A stretch of DNA of 64,000 nt. Source: Pisolithus tinctorius (taxonomy: Eukaryota > Basidiomycota > Agaricomycetes > Boletales > Pisolithaceae). The notes below the pieces were generated by a model that saw only the letters and a program-made list of their open reading frames with translations, was not told where the DNA came from and did not search any database. The stretch covers positions 620,001 through 684,000 of the forward strand of contig JANFAH010000034.1 in NCBI GenBank assembly GCA_024663395.1. The letters run 5' to 3'. A program made the translations under genes and the position numbers. Below are positions 42,655-55,255 of this stretch, piece by piece. The stretch's first letter is position 1, and each line of letters begins with the position of its first letter.

Positions 42655-44470
42655 ATGTCCCAACATGCTGAAACATCCCAAACTGCCACTGCCACTGCTG
42701 CTGCTCCCTCCATCACTCTCCCACATGAAATAGTCACTAATGCTGCAGACACAGTCATGGTGGAGGTTTTGATGCTCCATGACCACAGGAACAAGGAATA
42801 CCGGAAAAAAGCTATGCATGTCATTTGGGAACAGTTGGTTTGTGGAATGCCAATCTATTTATCCTCTGATATTTACAACACTCCAGACCCATGTATGCCC
42901 TTTGGTTGAGGAACTGCCCTCAAAATTCACCATCCCCACCCACATCATTGCTGCTGAAATGATTATGAGAGATCTGGGGGTGCTTATGGCATTGAAAGAG
43001 TGGCTGAACTTTGACAAGATCAGAAATGCAATGGATGCTGATGTTGCAGACCATCCATGGTACCAGATTGGAAGGCCCATCAATAAGGGTAAAGGGCACA
43101 CAGTTCCATTAGAACCACTTCAGATAAGTGACACCACTGCTGCCACTGCTGACACTTTGGAAGAACCCCATGGCTGATCAACCAGTTGTGCTGCTCCTAC
43201 TGGCACTTGGCCCAGAAGTCAAAGGCCACAGAAGTGTACAAGGTCAGTGGCAGCCAGTGATGCCAACATTTCGACAGCAACTGCTGGAGCATCCACTGCT
43301 CACAGCTACTTGATTGCAGGTCTTTCAACCCCTGCTGCTGGCTATATGCCTGTTGCTGAAGAAGACTGATGTGATAGGTGCATGGAGAAAAATCTGCCAT
43401 GTGCAGTCAAGCCAGGTTCTGCATGTTGGCAGTGTAGCTGCTGGAAGTACAGATGCAGTATCTTTGCTGGAGTGAAGGCTGCATGGTCACAGTCAAGGCA
43501 ACCCTGCAGGCACATTGTAACTGAGGCACCTGATGGAGCAGTGGACCATCCACAAACCATCACAACCACCTGTCCCCCCAGCCAATGTCATCCTCAAAGC
43601 CCTTCACCAGGGCCATCAGCCATGATATCCTCAGAACCCACCACTCCCACATGGCAGACCTGGAAGCAGCAGGCAGCTGCTAGAAGTATGACACCTGCTG
43701 CTGGCAAGACAACCACCTCAGCAGCTCCAAGCTCCTGCAGGCAAAGTAAGCCCTCCATTTCTTTCATTTTGCTATTCTTATTTGAGCCTAACATAGTTTT
43801 TGATGGAGTGGTCATTGTCACTCCATCCTGGCAGCAGTCAGGTCAGCAGACATCAAGCCCAGCATCCTGGGGGGTAGCAACATCCTGAAGCCATCTCACT
43901 ACCCCATCCCACCCAGTGACCCCCAATGCCACCCCCATGGAGTGTATGGAAGAGGAGATCACAGCATTGCAGCAGCAGCATATGGAGATGGCACAAGATC
44001 TCCTAGATACCCACTGTGAGCTTGCTGATACCCAGCAGGCCCTTGCAGATACCCAGACCAAGTTGCAGATGCTGTGCAATCTTGTCGAGGCCTTACACCA
44101 GCACCTGTACCTGTTGCCACACTCCTCACCAGATGCACCTGGACCCTCCCACCCCTCTCCCATTTGCTTTGCAATTATGAGTCATCAAGCAGTCATTCCC
44201 ACTGATGGTGCAAGGATACTTGACCTTGCACCCACTACAATGGTCCAGGAGGTTGCAATTGATACCAGCATCCTCCAGAACCTCCCAGGTGATATGCTTT
44301 TAGCCCCTTCTACTTCCCTGCCACCAACCCACCATTTTGCATACTCATCCACCCCTGGAGTAGGAGAAGCCCAGCCCCCTATCTATGTCTCTTTGGGGGC
44401 AGTTGCCAACCATGCTGGTGGGGACAATGCCAATGACAAGGATGCCACTAATTGGATGGAAGTAGATTAA
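42655..44470 (+). pseudogene. second Cys-cluster, coiled-coil gene
   Basis: Starts near ATG 42655 (MSQHAETSQTATATAAAP). After a phase change near 42870, one phase runs to 44470 with a few TGA codons (for example 43175 and near 43354). It contains a Cys motif CDRC...C...CWQCSCWKYRC (CX2CX6CX7CX2CX6C) around 43357-43465. An intron fits at 43746-43796 (GTAAGC, branch CCTAACA, TAG). A coiled coil follows (EEEITALQQQHMEMAQDLLD). The Cys spacing resembles the gene at 34512-35824, so both may belong to one family. Function unknown. Confidence 0.5.
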
Positions 44471-44870
44471 CATGTCCATAGAATGTACTATTACCATTTC
44501 ATTGTCACTATTGCTGAGAATGATCATCCCTGCCTGCTTTTGCTTTACATGGTGCAGATATGGTCTCTCTGGTGTGTGCCATCCCATTTGAGTCTGGCCA
44601 GGTGACTGGCCTTGTGATTTATAAATCCACTGGTACAGCTAAGCTAGTGCACACCAGCAGCACCCTCAAATCACGCATGGTACTTGCCACATATGTCCTG
44701 CACAATTGCAAGGGTTTAACCCTCTGACCCAGGTTGAGGCCATGCAATTGTGGCCTATGCCACTTAATGCTGCTGCCACCAGCAAATAGCACTTGACATT
44801 GCCCATTCCTGTCTATGCTGCTCAATGCTGGTGACACCCAATGTGTATGCTGCTGCTCATTCCCCTCCAT

Positions 44871-45120
44871 GCCACCTGATGCCATCAACACCTGCCCCCT
44901 GCTGGTACCTCACATCCATGCCACCACCCCATTCTCATCTATGCAGCCACTCATTTCTGTCTATGCCACTTGATGCTGTCAACTTCTGAACCCCACTAGT
45001 ACCTCATACCCATGCTGCTACCCCATTCCCACATATGCTGCCTGATGCTGTCGACACCTTCCCCCTGCCAGTACCTCATATCCATGCTGCCACCCCATTC
45101 CCATCTATGCTGCATGATCC
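44871..45120. repeat. degenerate tandem repeat, about 105-110-bp unit
   Basis: About two and a half copies of a unit containing TGCTGTCAACACCT, CTAGTACCTCATATCCATG and CCACCCCATTCCCATCTATG. No coding function is evident. Confidence 0.55.
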
Positions 45121-46905
45121 CACCACATGCTGGCCACTCCCATTGGCTGCCACTCGATGCCACAGGCTTCTGCTCAGCACTAGTGATTACTGCTCCCTGT
45201 CTACTGCTGTGTCATGCTGGTGAGTTCTGCTGGCAATGCATGTTGCACTCTCCTCACTACCCACCCTATCTTTATATGCAAAACTATGCTGATGCATACT
45301 AGTGTATGTGGCAATATGCTTTTGCATCTTCACTGGCTTACCACTTACCACACTGTCAGATGCAAGAAAATGCCACTTTTGCCTCAGTCATGCTCAGATG
45401 GTCCTTGCCACTGGTACTCACCACTCCAGTAATCCACCTGGCATTTGGTGCAATGGCATATCATGTTTCCACCATGTGCCAGGAGTTGCTGCTGTGTGCT
45501 GCTGTATGCCCTAGACATACTGTGTTATCATGTTGGGCTGCCCTATGTACACAATGCAGATCTAGTCTGGGGTATGCTATATATGTCCCTATGACATAAT
45601 GATATTCTATTTGAAGCCTCTCCATGTGACACCTAAAAATATAATTGTAGCTGATTCTGGTGTCATGCATGACAATACAATTGTAGCCAATCCTGAATGA
45701 CACAGGACAACATAATCACAGCCAATCCCTATGTTACAGTGACAACTTATAGGTCAGCTTGACCTCTGCTGGCCATCAGCAAAATCATCCAGATCTAGCA
45801 AGGCCTTGCTAGGCCTTGCTAGGCTTACTCAGCCTGGTAGAAGTTCAGTGCCCAACAAGGATGTAGTCTGCACAGCATAAGTGCTGCTAGCCTCACAACT
45901 TCTACTAGGCCAAGCAGTCTCTGGCCAGCCTTGCTAGTTCTCATTACCTTTACTGCTAGTTTACTCAGCCTTACTAGGACTGGTTTTAATCACCAAACCA
46001 CATATATTAGCACATACTATGATATACAGTGGACCAGACATTGCAGAGGGAGGGGGGAACACAACCATGTGCAAGAGAACAAATACTGGAGCACATGAAG
46101 ACACAAACCAACATGCAAATAATAACAATGGCAGAATGGATGAAGAGCAGAACTGATGAGTGAACCTGAAATGACAATGGTAGATGGCATGAGGCAGATG
46201 AAACAGTGTACAAGAGAGTAAATACCAAATATGAAGAACCAGAAACCATGGGCATGCTTCCTCCTACCATGTCTGCATGACTTGGAGGTTAGAAGGGGTC
46301 AACTATATGCCCACACATTTACCTTACTCACTGAACTCACATGTGTGAAGGCATCATTTGTCATTACTACACTCCTGATACATGGTTGAGACCCTGAGGC
46401 ATGTCAGTGCCCATGCAAGGCATTAAAACAAAAAACAAAAAACAAAAAACTTACAAGGGAATGTCACCATATTGACCATGGAAATCATAAGTCTGTGCTG
46501 TGACACATTCACATTATGCATTGATACTGGCAATTTGGACAGGTAAGTTGATGAGCAGTGGGATCTGTGACAAGCAGGGAAGAGGGGATGAAAGAGATGG
46601 GCAAAATGAGAAGGAGGATCTTTAAAAGAGTTGGGGAAGTCCAATCAAAAATGTCCTAAAAGGGACAATTAGTATGGTGGCTGGACATTGAGTGGCCTCT
46701 AAGCTATAGAGTCTGTGCGTTAGTTACCTGCAGTATTGTATCCATTTGTCATCCATGTCCCAGCTGTGGAGGATGACCTGAACAGCTCAAGATCCTTAAG
46801 GACATCCAGCCACATGTCATCCTTACTAAGCCAGTGGCTCCAATGTCAGAAGTCTCAGGAGAGGTGGAATGCGACACTGCTGGATCTGAGAACAAGCAAT
46901 CCATG
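45121..46905. other. CpG-poor stretch with decayed coding traces
   Basis: No recognisable gene to about 46735. Around 45790-45990 the motifs CTAGGCCTTG and TTACTCAGCC recur, and related CTAGGC-rich sequence appears at 55600-55700. From about 46770 a plus-strand phase (EQLKILKDIQPHVILTKPVA) runs into the LINE target site and resumes at 55256 as SNILIPDNLIDEMDS. The LINE therefore split an older coding sequence of unknown type. Confidence 0.4.
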
Positions 46906-46920
46906 CCTAGCAATATACTT
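46906..46920. other. target-site duplication of LINE copy 2 (left)
   Basis: CCTAGCAATATACTT, repeated perfectly at 55256-55270. Confidence 0.92.
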
Positions 46921-47043
46921 TTTTTTTCATGATTTAAGTGCTTGAGGGTAGTTGTAACCCTATGTCACACTATATGATCGTAGTTTATCTACCTAACTAG
47001 AGGCCCCCTGTGGCCTACCCTCCCTTACAAGCGAGTGAATGCC

Positions 47044-47073
47044 CTGGTGGCAGGGCCTTTGGCCCTCCACCAG
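47044..47073 (-). other. 3' UTR stem-loop of LINE copy 2
   Basis: Identical in all 30 positions to 25877-25906 of copy 1, although the surrounding UTRs differ at many positions. Confidence 0.65.
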
Positions 47074-47459
47074 TCCGCCATTCCCGCTGGCCATTTTAGA
47101 CACTCCGCCTTGGAGTAAGGGTGGTTTAATGCTTCTGTCAGGCGATAATTCTATCTACACATAACCAGCTGCTTTTTAAGGCTAGCTGGAGCATGCACGT
47201 CGTGCTCTTCTGCATCCTTTTGGTGACTCTGCTGTGATGTGCTGAGATTGCATCTGCAATGGTAAGGTGGGTTTTTGGTGGTTGTCGAGGCACTTGTAGG
47301 AGGTTACAGCTTATAGCTGAGGTGATTGGTTTATGGAACATGTCTGATCTCATGTGTGTTGGTCGGGTGGGGGGAGGGGGGACGTGAGTGTCGAGACAGG
47401 TGGTGTTTACGCTGAGTATGTGCTTGGTCTGCTGACAAGTGTTCTGGTCCTGGTGTTTG

Positions 47460-50400
47460 TTATGGTAGTCTTTTCATAGCTGAAATGTACTTGAACAGGT
47501 GTGACTGCGCTGCTGCATTGGAGAGGATGTAGGATAGTGATGTGGCGTCTCTTCCCAGTGCGTTGTGGAGTACATGTCGCTCTCTGTTGTATCTGGGGCA
47601 CTGGAAAAGGAAATGATGTACGTCCTTGGGAGTGGTCTCCCCACACTGCAGACACATGGGAGTGTCGCTTTGTTTAAAACAGTGCAGATGTTTGTTGAGT
47701 GGTATGTGTCCTGTTTGTAGTTGTATGTACAGTCTGGCCTGTCTCTTGGGTAGTGAGGCGACTAGTTTTGTGTATGAAACTCCCAGGAGTAGGGGATCTA
47801 TCATGGATATGCAGTCATGGCAAGGGGATTTTTGCCATTCTTTCTTCCATAGCGCTTTTAGTCTCGCAGTGTGGTATTGTTTAAGGGAGGAGATGCTGAT
47901 GGGGAGTTGCTTGTTTAGGAACAGTGGTAGGTCTCCTGGTGGGCTTGTGGTTTCCGCTCTTTTTGCTGCAAGTTTCGCTTCTCTATCCGCTAGCTCATTT
48001 CCCTCCACTTCCATGTGTCCAGCTATCCATCGGAGCATGATGCTCTCTCTTGGTAGGCATTCTTCATTGCAGGTTTTGTGGATCATTGATCTGAACTGTA
48101 ACAGTAGGTGATGTCCTGGTTTAGCTGAGGGGCGCTCACTGGATCTGATGACTGCCTGATTGTCTATGAGCACTGAGGCCAGGTATGTGACCTCATCTCT
48201 GGTGGCTAGTAAGTGTGCTGCTAGAAGGAGCGCTACTGCTTCTGCTTCGAACACTGTGTGTTCCGATGCCCGGCCTAAGTGGTGATGCAGTGTGACGATG
48301 TGCTTGAAGTTGACGTATAGAACAGCTGCTGTTCCTGTTCCTCCTTCCATGCTTGATCCATCTGTGAATATCAGCGTTTGGTCATTTGTCTGTGTGAAGT
48401 CTCTTATTGCATCTTTTTTGCTGGGAGTGATGACAGTCGAGTGTGATGGGTGTGTGCTTGATGGTATTGGGCATGGGTGGATCGTCTCGATTGAGCCTGG
48501 AGAGATTTCTAGGTCATGGATTAGTCAGTGGAGCATGGTTCTGTGGCATTTAACATTTCTTTTTTCTGTTCTTTTGATGTGCGGGTGAAGAGGGTGCGTG
48601 TCTGGTAAAGTTGATAGGCAGAGGGCGGTTTTATACAACATGTGTTGAATGAGTAGGGTCGCCGGCGGTATGTTGGCGTGTGCTAGTAGGGCGTCAGTAG
48701 GCATAGTTCTTATGGCTCCTGTTACCGCCAGTGCTGCTGTTCTTTGGATCGTTGTGATATGTTTTGCTATGCCTTTCAATCCTCTCAAATAGGAGGAGTG
48801 GTCTCTGGAGTAGGCTGATTGGAGCCATACTGGAGCGGTGTACATTACTTTTGGGACTACTACTGCTTGGTAGAGTTGGCACATGAGTTTTGTGGGGATT
48901 CCCCAGGAGGTTGATGACAGTCTTCTCAGGAGCAGGGCTTGTTTTGTTCCCTTGGCTATCGCTTGGGCCGCCTGTGCCTTCCACCTTAGTTCCTGGTCCA
49001 GTATTACACCTAAGAACTTGTGAGTATGCGTCGGATTTATGGTAGAACCTCTTAGTGTTAGTGGTGGTCTGGGTTTGTTTCTACTGAGTGTGGAGTCCAT
49101 GAGGGCGAACTTGCTGGTTTCGAAGCAGGAGTTGTGACTTTTGGACCACGCGTAGGCTCCATCTTCGCATTCCATCATGCTTTTTAGTGTTGTGTGAGTC
49201 TCTTCGAATGTTTTTCCTATGGCGATGAGAGCGGTGTCATCTACGAAAGCAAGTGTTAGTTCATTTTTGCCTTTGGCCATTTCTACTTGGTCCGAGCTGT
49301 AGATGATGTATAGTATCATAGAAAGTGGATCTCCTTGTCCTATGCCGTTCTTCACGTCGAACCACTCAGATTCGTAGTCATCAAAATGTATCTTGGTTCT
49401 TCTGTTCGTTAGCAATCTTTCCATATACTTTACTATCTCTGGTGGTAAGCCTCTCTTTCTCATGTTGTGCAGCAGGTGGTCAGTGACCACATTTGGGAAG
49501 GCTCCTTCTATGTCCAAGAATAGTGCGGAGGCTACTTTTCCTTGTCGCCAGGTGTGCTGTACCGTGGTTTCGAGCAGGAGCAGTGAGTCTTCAGTTGATC
49601 ATCCCAGTCTTCCGCTGAAGTGTGTTGGTGGGAGCAGTTGGTATTTTTCAAGTATGAACAACATGTTGTTGGCTACTATGGCTGACAGTAGTTTTGCAGT
49701 GGTGTTGAGCAATGCTATTGGGCAATAGGCTTTAGGTGTCATATAGTCTGCTTTGCCCAGCTTGCATAGGATTACCATTATGGATTCCCTCCACAGGTCG
49801 TAATATGTTCATAGTGTTATTGCTGCATTGAAGAGATGTATTAGGTATTTGGAAAGGACAGGGGACTTCTGGAATACAATGTTGGCTATCCCATCTGGTC
49901 CTGGGGCCTTGTAGGGGCTGAGGTTCTTGATCGTGTGTTGTAGTTGGTCCCGTGTGATGGTAGACCAACGGGCTGCTGGCTGGGGGTAGTCATAGTTCTG
50001 TGGGACTGACAAGTGGGGAGGGGGGGGAGGGAAGAGCGCTTGCGCGAATACTTCGCTTTTGCCTTCATTTGAGCTGACCGTGGTGGCTATGCCCTCGTCG
50101 TCAATCTTTCTGAGTGTTGGTATGCAGGCCTTACTGCCATCTCCATACGGTTTGGATATGTACCCGTTAGCTATCCACAGGTCTTCATTGTTTGCTTCTT
50201 CCAGCCAGTCCCTCCAGTGAGACTTTTTGGCCGATTGGATGGCTTTTTCATAATCTTTTGCTTTCTCCTTGCATAGTCTGTGACTGGGGTGATCACGGAT
50301 TGCCCAGAAGACATAGGAGGCTTTACTTAGTGTTTTCAGGTCATTGTGTAGCATAGTCAGTTCCCTCGTCCACCAGCATTTTTTGTGCAGGTGAGGGCAT

Positions 50401-51359
50401 GTCCTTGGGACCTCCTTTTCCAACATTCTGCATAGCACTGTTTTGATGCCCCCCACTGTCCTTTGGAAATCTCTTTCATTAGGTATTACTGCTGGTGGTC
50501 CTATCCTTGCTAACTCAGCTTGGAGCATCTTGTTGAATTTCTTCCAGTTGACCTCCCAGAAGTTGTAGAAGGGGGTCAATTCCGTTGGTGTGAGTCCTAT
50601 GTCTAGCTGCATTAGCACAGGGAGGTGGTCAGTGTTGGGGCCATGGTTTTCCGGGCTAGTGTCACAGCTGGTCAGGCCTTCCAGCATCAACTCTGTGCAA
50701 AAAATGTTGTCCAGGCATGTCCAGTTTCCCATTGAGGAGGATTGGAGGGTCAGTGTCCCTCTGGGGAGGGTTTGTATCATACCGTAGTCCACTACCAGGT
50801 CGAGCAATTTCTGTGCTGATGTGAGTGCCATTGTTGTGAACAGGTGATGGTTTCACTCCTCATCCCACATGGGATGGTGCCTGTTGAAGTCTCCTAGCCA
50901 CATCATCCCATCGTTCGCCATTGGTCATGCTATTCTTATGTTGGTTGCTAGGTATGTCCCCAGTTTGTTGATCGTTCAGTCGTGTTTGCAGTCATTGTAT
51001 ATGTTGAACAGTGTGTACATCCCTTTTGTGGTTCTCAGCTTTGTTACTACTATGTCAGCCGATGGGAAGGCGATCTGTTCCTATATGTTAGTGCTTATCT
51101 TTGCATTAACTAGAGTTACCGCTCTGTGTTTTTCGCCTTGGTTTAGCTTTGATGATGGGTATACTACTCTCCATCATGTATTTGTTCTTGTGTTACTGAT
51201 TTTGTCGATGGGGGGTTCCTGCAGGGCTATTATGTCCCAGTCATCCACAGCTTGGCTGTTAATAAGTGAGTGTAGGGCTATATGGGAGTTATTAAGATTT
51301 TGTTGCCAGATGTGTAGGTTGTTCAGGGCATTATCTTGTTGTCGGTTGTCGTTCATCAT
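47460..51359 (-). pseudogene. LINE ORF2: endonuclease, RT, RNase H, zinc finger (eight in-frame stops)
   Basis: One phase throughout. The endonuclease begins LHIWQQNLNNSHIALHSLIN and DWDIIALQEPPID; later WLGDFNRHHPMWD and TDHLPVLMQ fit the domain. RT spans about 49900-48950 (SPYKAPGPDGIAN, LDIEGAFPNVV, GIGQGDPLSM, catalytic FVDD in LAFVDDTALIA). RNase H includes TDGSSMEGG, EAEA, IDNQ and NELADREAK. The finger is CLQC ... HFLFQC. Premature stops are at 51174, 51081 (TAG), four positions between 51040 and 50832 and at 49809, about 49598 and 48525, nearly all TGA. At 48525 copy 1 has CGA. The only TAG fits a lost Trp. Confidence 0.88.
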
Positions 51360-51427
51360 TCAAGAGGGTCAGGGGGGGGGTTGTCTACTGGCATTGAGTT
51401 TGCTGTGGGCATGGGATGGGGAGTAGG

Positions 51428-54400
51428 TCAGGGGGGTAGTGGGTGGTATGGTCCTAAGTTGCGGGGAGTGGGACCTCCCCTGCCTCCACATATTCTGTTG
51501 TTGTTCTGGCCTCGTCTTGGGGCAACGGTGCGGAAGTGTATCGCTTCACCCAGCATCATTTGTCTCATTTGGCCTTGAGGGGCTGGTTGCATTAACGGGG
51601 GTCTGGTTTGCCTGATGGGATCTGTGGGATGTGGGGGGAGCTCGACTTGGGTCCAATCATCCGCAGTGGGGAAGTAGGGCATGTGGTTTTCTGGGGTGCA
51701 GTTGTTCATGGTGTTGCATTTTCTGATAAACACAGGGCATTTTCTGTCTGAACTGGGGTGGGTGTCGCTCTGGCAGTTTGCGCAGTATACAGTGGGCAAG
51801 TTACATGTCTGTGTGCAGTGGAGTTGAGCGCATATGCTGCAGATGTCCACTTCTTGTTTGCAGTCTTTTGCAAGATGACCTATTTGCTGACATTTGAGGC
51901 AATGGATTGGTTCCTTTTTGTCCTTATGCGGACATAGCCTGTCCAGACCCCAGTAGAGTCCGTCCCTGATGACCTGGTTAGCTGTCTCGGGAGAGGCAAA
52001 GGCTGCTAGTGCGTGTGCTACATGTTGGTTGGGGGATTGCTTGGTTGGGTCTTTGATCCATTTGATCTGGCTTATGGAGCCCAACAGGATGTTGTTCTTG
52101 GTTTCCATTTCATGTAGCATGTCAGGGCGATGTGAGTCAAAGTGTGGAAAGCTGGTGAAAACCAAACAAATCCAACACAAAAGACAAATATGTGCAAGTG
52201 GTGGTTTACCTCTGCGGAACCTGGAGGGCAGAGAAACCTGAATGTGGGGGGGGAACTTCAAGTGGAGGTGCTCCTGGCACAAGTCGTCGTCGAGTTACGC
52301 AGGAGTAGATGAATGGATGATGTCTGAGGAGGGGATGCTGAACAGAGTGAAGGTGTTCAGCTGAAAGGACTTCTTGGAATAATGGACTTCAATAAAATGT
52401 ACTCCTGGCGCAAGTCGTTGACGAGTTACGCAGGAGTGGAGGGATGACAAAGACTGCTGACTAAGAGGAAGCTTCAGATGAATAATGGAGGCAGGTAGAC
52501 TCTTCCAAATGAGCCTCAACTACCAAGTATACAAATGATGACAGATAGACCCCTTCATGGAGCCTCAACTGTCGACGATGAGATAGGCACTGGACTGACT
52601 GCTGGACTGCTTCTGAATTGATTGTGGGTAGCTAAGTACATGGGGGTTTATATACTGTGGGGGGAGCACAGCTTGTGACAAACAAGGCACAAACACTTGG
52701 TAAGTAATGAGTAAGGACTGAGTAATCATGATGAGTAAGCAAGAAATGAAAAGTAAGCAAGCAAGGAGGATTGGTAAGTATTGGCAATGAACGAGTCAAG
52801 GATAGTCAAAATATCACAGAATGAGTCAAACGGAGTCAGAAACTGAGTAAGCGCACTGATATCACATTAGGGGGTGGCGATGCAAGTCAGATCTCGGCGG
52901 AGACATCTCTAGATCCAAAGACGGCATGACAGATGGACGGTGTTTCCAGATAGGGAAGTATTAATTCCAGAATTGAAGGGCATGAGTCAGGCGTCAAAGG
53001 GGGCTAGGGCGTTGGGGGTCTGTGGGGCAATGAGAGCATACGCGATCGCGTCTCCCACCCTTTCATCCTCTCAGCAAAGTTAACAAAAACTTCATGGATG
53101 GGGTTCCGATGGAGGAGGAGGAGAAGGGGGGACGTCTTCTGCTGGATCTTGCAGTAGGAAGGCAAGATGCATGTCATACTCGTCATGAATGCGATCAGGG
53201 AGGCTGGAGGACAGTAGATTATACTGCAGCTGTCGCAATGCGGGAAGAATGATGGACGAGATTGGAATAAAGACGGTGCAGGGAGCAGGGAGGAACGATC
53301 CATATGCTTCATCAAGAGGGGAGACTGAAACGACCACATAAGACCTTTCTAACCGAGTGACAGACCTGAGGCGACCAAAGAACGTCCTTCTGGAAGTCAT
53401 ACTGACAAGGAGAACACGCTGACCAAGCTGCATGGGATGGGATGGGGCTGACAATGACGGGATGAACCAGGGGGCTTCAGGACGGAAGCTGGTGGGAATG
53501 CCTGGCAGATATACGTAGCCATTGTCTCTGGCAAATGAGACAAGCGAGATGACTGACAAAGAGGTGGCCATGATTGATGGACTTAGCGAAATGAGCGTCT
53601 GATGGATGGAGTGCTGTAGAAACGCGTAGGGTGCGAGGATCCTCTCCAAATTTGGAAGGAAGAATCGTGGGGCTGAGCACTTTAAGCGAGCATGCGAACC
53701 GAGTTGATATCTTTGGAAATGGCGGAGATATGATGGAAACCGGAATGCCATACACGGGTGCTAAAAACTTTTAATGCGCGCTTAACTCGCTTCCTCTTTT
53801 CTCTTTAGCACTGACGACTCGATCTTGTGCGAAGGATGACTGTTCACATCCAACAGTCTTTCTACGCATGAGGCCTTTAGTCTTCATCTGCATGCATGGG
53901 CATTGTGCACAACTCGTTGATGAGTTAGGCAGAGTCAGCTGTAACCATGTCCACAACACCTTTGGTGTGTGACAGCGATCTAGGTCAGTTGCGATTGAGA
54001 GGAATGGGATTACGACACTGTATATCCTGTCTTTGATCGTGGTCATGCCTCCTAGTTTCTCCAGGAAGGTAGCTTGGTTGGGGACTTTTTTGATCCATGC
54101 TGTGGCTTCTTGACTGTTGAACTCGAGGAGGATGCCATTGTTTTGTAGGCAGGCGATTGATTTCAGTTGGATTTCAGGGCCGTCTACCCTGTCTACTGCT
54201 TCTATTGCTTGCCTAATGAGGTCGATGGCTGTCTCTCTCTTGGTGGAATCGTTGAATATTGGGTGATCTCTGTCAGGGTTGATCAGTATCTGTCTGTCTC
54301 TGATAGCAGCATGGGCCTTAGCATGTTCCTGTGTTGGGCATTTGCCCAGCAGGATCTGGTTTGGATTAGTGGTGTATGTGGCTAGGGCATCTCTGTATGG

Positions 54401-55008
54401 CATTGGGAATGGTTCTGGGGGTGTTTGGGTTTTAAGGTGGTCTTTGACTTCTTCTATTGCATTTTTGATCGACCCTACATCATCAGTGAGCTTTTGTACC
54501 TTGCCTTCGAGGAGTTTGAGGCTTGTGTCACCTGCAGTGGTATCTGGGTTCCAGCGTTCTTGGCAATCTCAGCGCTTAGTGTTGTGATTTGTTCGTTGGC
54601 AGCTTCGAGTTTCTCTGCAGTTGACATGATTTTGCCGATGTGCAGTGATATGGCAATTAGGACTGAGGCATCTAGTTTGCCTGATACTGCCTTTGTTATA
54701 GATTCGGCTATTGCCAGTGCTGCTAGGTCTCTGACTAGATATGCTGTAGCTCAAATGGCTGATTGTGTTGTGCTGTTCACCGATTTGCTTTGCAAGATGT
54801 AGAACAGGGCTTGGGACAGGTGTTCTGGCGTTATCAGGTCTCCATGTACAGTGTACAGCTGGTCTAGGAATTTTCTTGCTGAGTCCGTGTCTTTTATTTC
54901 TGCGTCTGGGTCGTTGATGATGTCTTCGATGGGTAGTCCACTGCTTCTGGTGGTCTTGCCATGCAGAGTGGATCCTGACACACGAGGTGCTGCCTGGGGT
55001 CCTGGCAT
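51428..55008 (-). pseudogene. LINE ORF1 (gag-like, zinc knuckles), split by solo LTR
   Basis: Starts at ATG 55008 (MPGPQAAPRVSG). One TGA at 54751, a coiled-coil region (KIMSTAEKLEAANEQITTL), a 1-nt frameshift near 54535, then TTAGDTSLKLLEGKVQKLTD onward is open to the solo LTR at 53974. The protein resumes at 52130 with RPDMLHEMETKNN and has three Cys/His knuckles: CLKCQQIGHLAKDC, CSICAQLHCTQTC, and CANCQSDTH...C. It ends at 51428, 68 bp before ORF2. ORF1 proteins of this kind bind the LINE RNA. Confidence 0.82.
52131..53974 (-). repeat. solo LTR of the element A family
   Basis: 1,844 bp, gap-free match to 6899-8742 with about two dozen substitutions, most at CpG sites. Flanked by GCGA at 52127-52130 and 53975-53978. 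LTR-LTR recombination has presumably removed the internal part. Palindromes lie at 52276-52301, 52407-52432 and 53906-53931. Confidence 0.93.
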
Positions 55009-55255
55009 GGTGTGGGAGTTAGACCTCAGGGTTGTTCACCCTGTTGAGGTCATGGGTGGCAGGTGTGAGAGCGTCTTCCGGCTCCTGCATGACTGGGAGA
55101 GTGTGTGCAGGGGTGGGCTTTGGCGTTCTAAAAAGACATTTCTGTATGTTGCTGTTGGCAGCGACGGGCTCTGCTTCTGTGGCTAGCACAACGGGGTTGA
55201 GGAATTTTTCAGGGTCCTAGTCGGGGTGCCACACGGAGTGGAGTCAAGAAGCGTC
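55009..55255 (-). promoter_or_regulatory. 5' UTR / internal promoter region of LINE copy 2
   Basis: The 247 bp between the target duplication and the ORF1 ATG hold no open frame of note. LINE promoters lie in this position; no specific motif is identified. Confidence 0.4.

Larger units (their letters stand above)
46921..55255 (-). mobile_element. full-length LINE copy 2 (carries a solo LTR in ORF1)
   Basis: Bounded by a perfect 15-bp duplication. Reading down from 55255: a 5' UTR of about 247 bp, ORF1 with zinc knuckles, ORF2 with apurinic-type endonuclease, RT, RNase H and zinc finger, a 3' UTR with a stem-loop, and an A tail at 46921. Without the 1,844-bp solo LTR and its duplication the LINE is about 6.5 kb. 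It resembles Tad1-type fungal LINEs. ORF2 carries eight premature stops without a frameshift. Confidence 0.92.

Noticed and set aside
47626..48111. Plus-strand 161-codon frame
   Set aside because: Shadow of RNase H in LINE copy 2.
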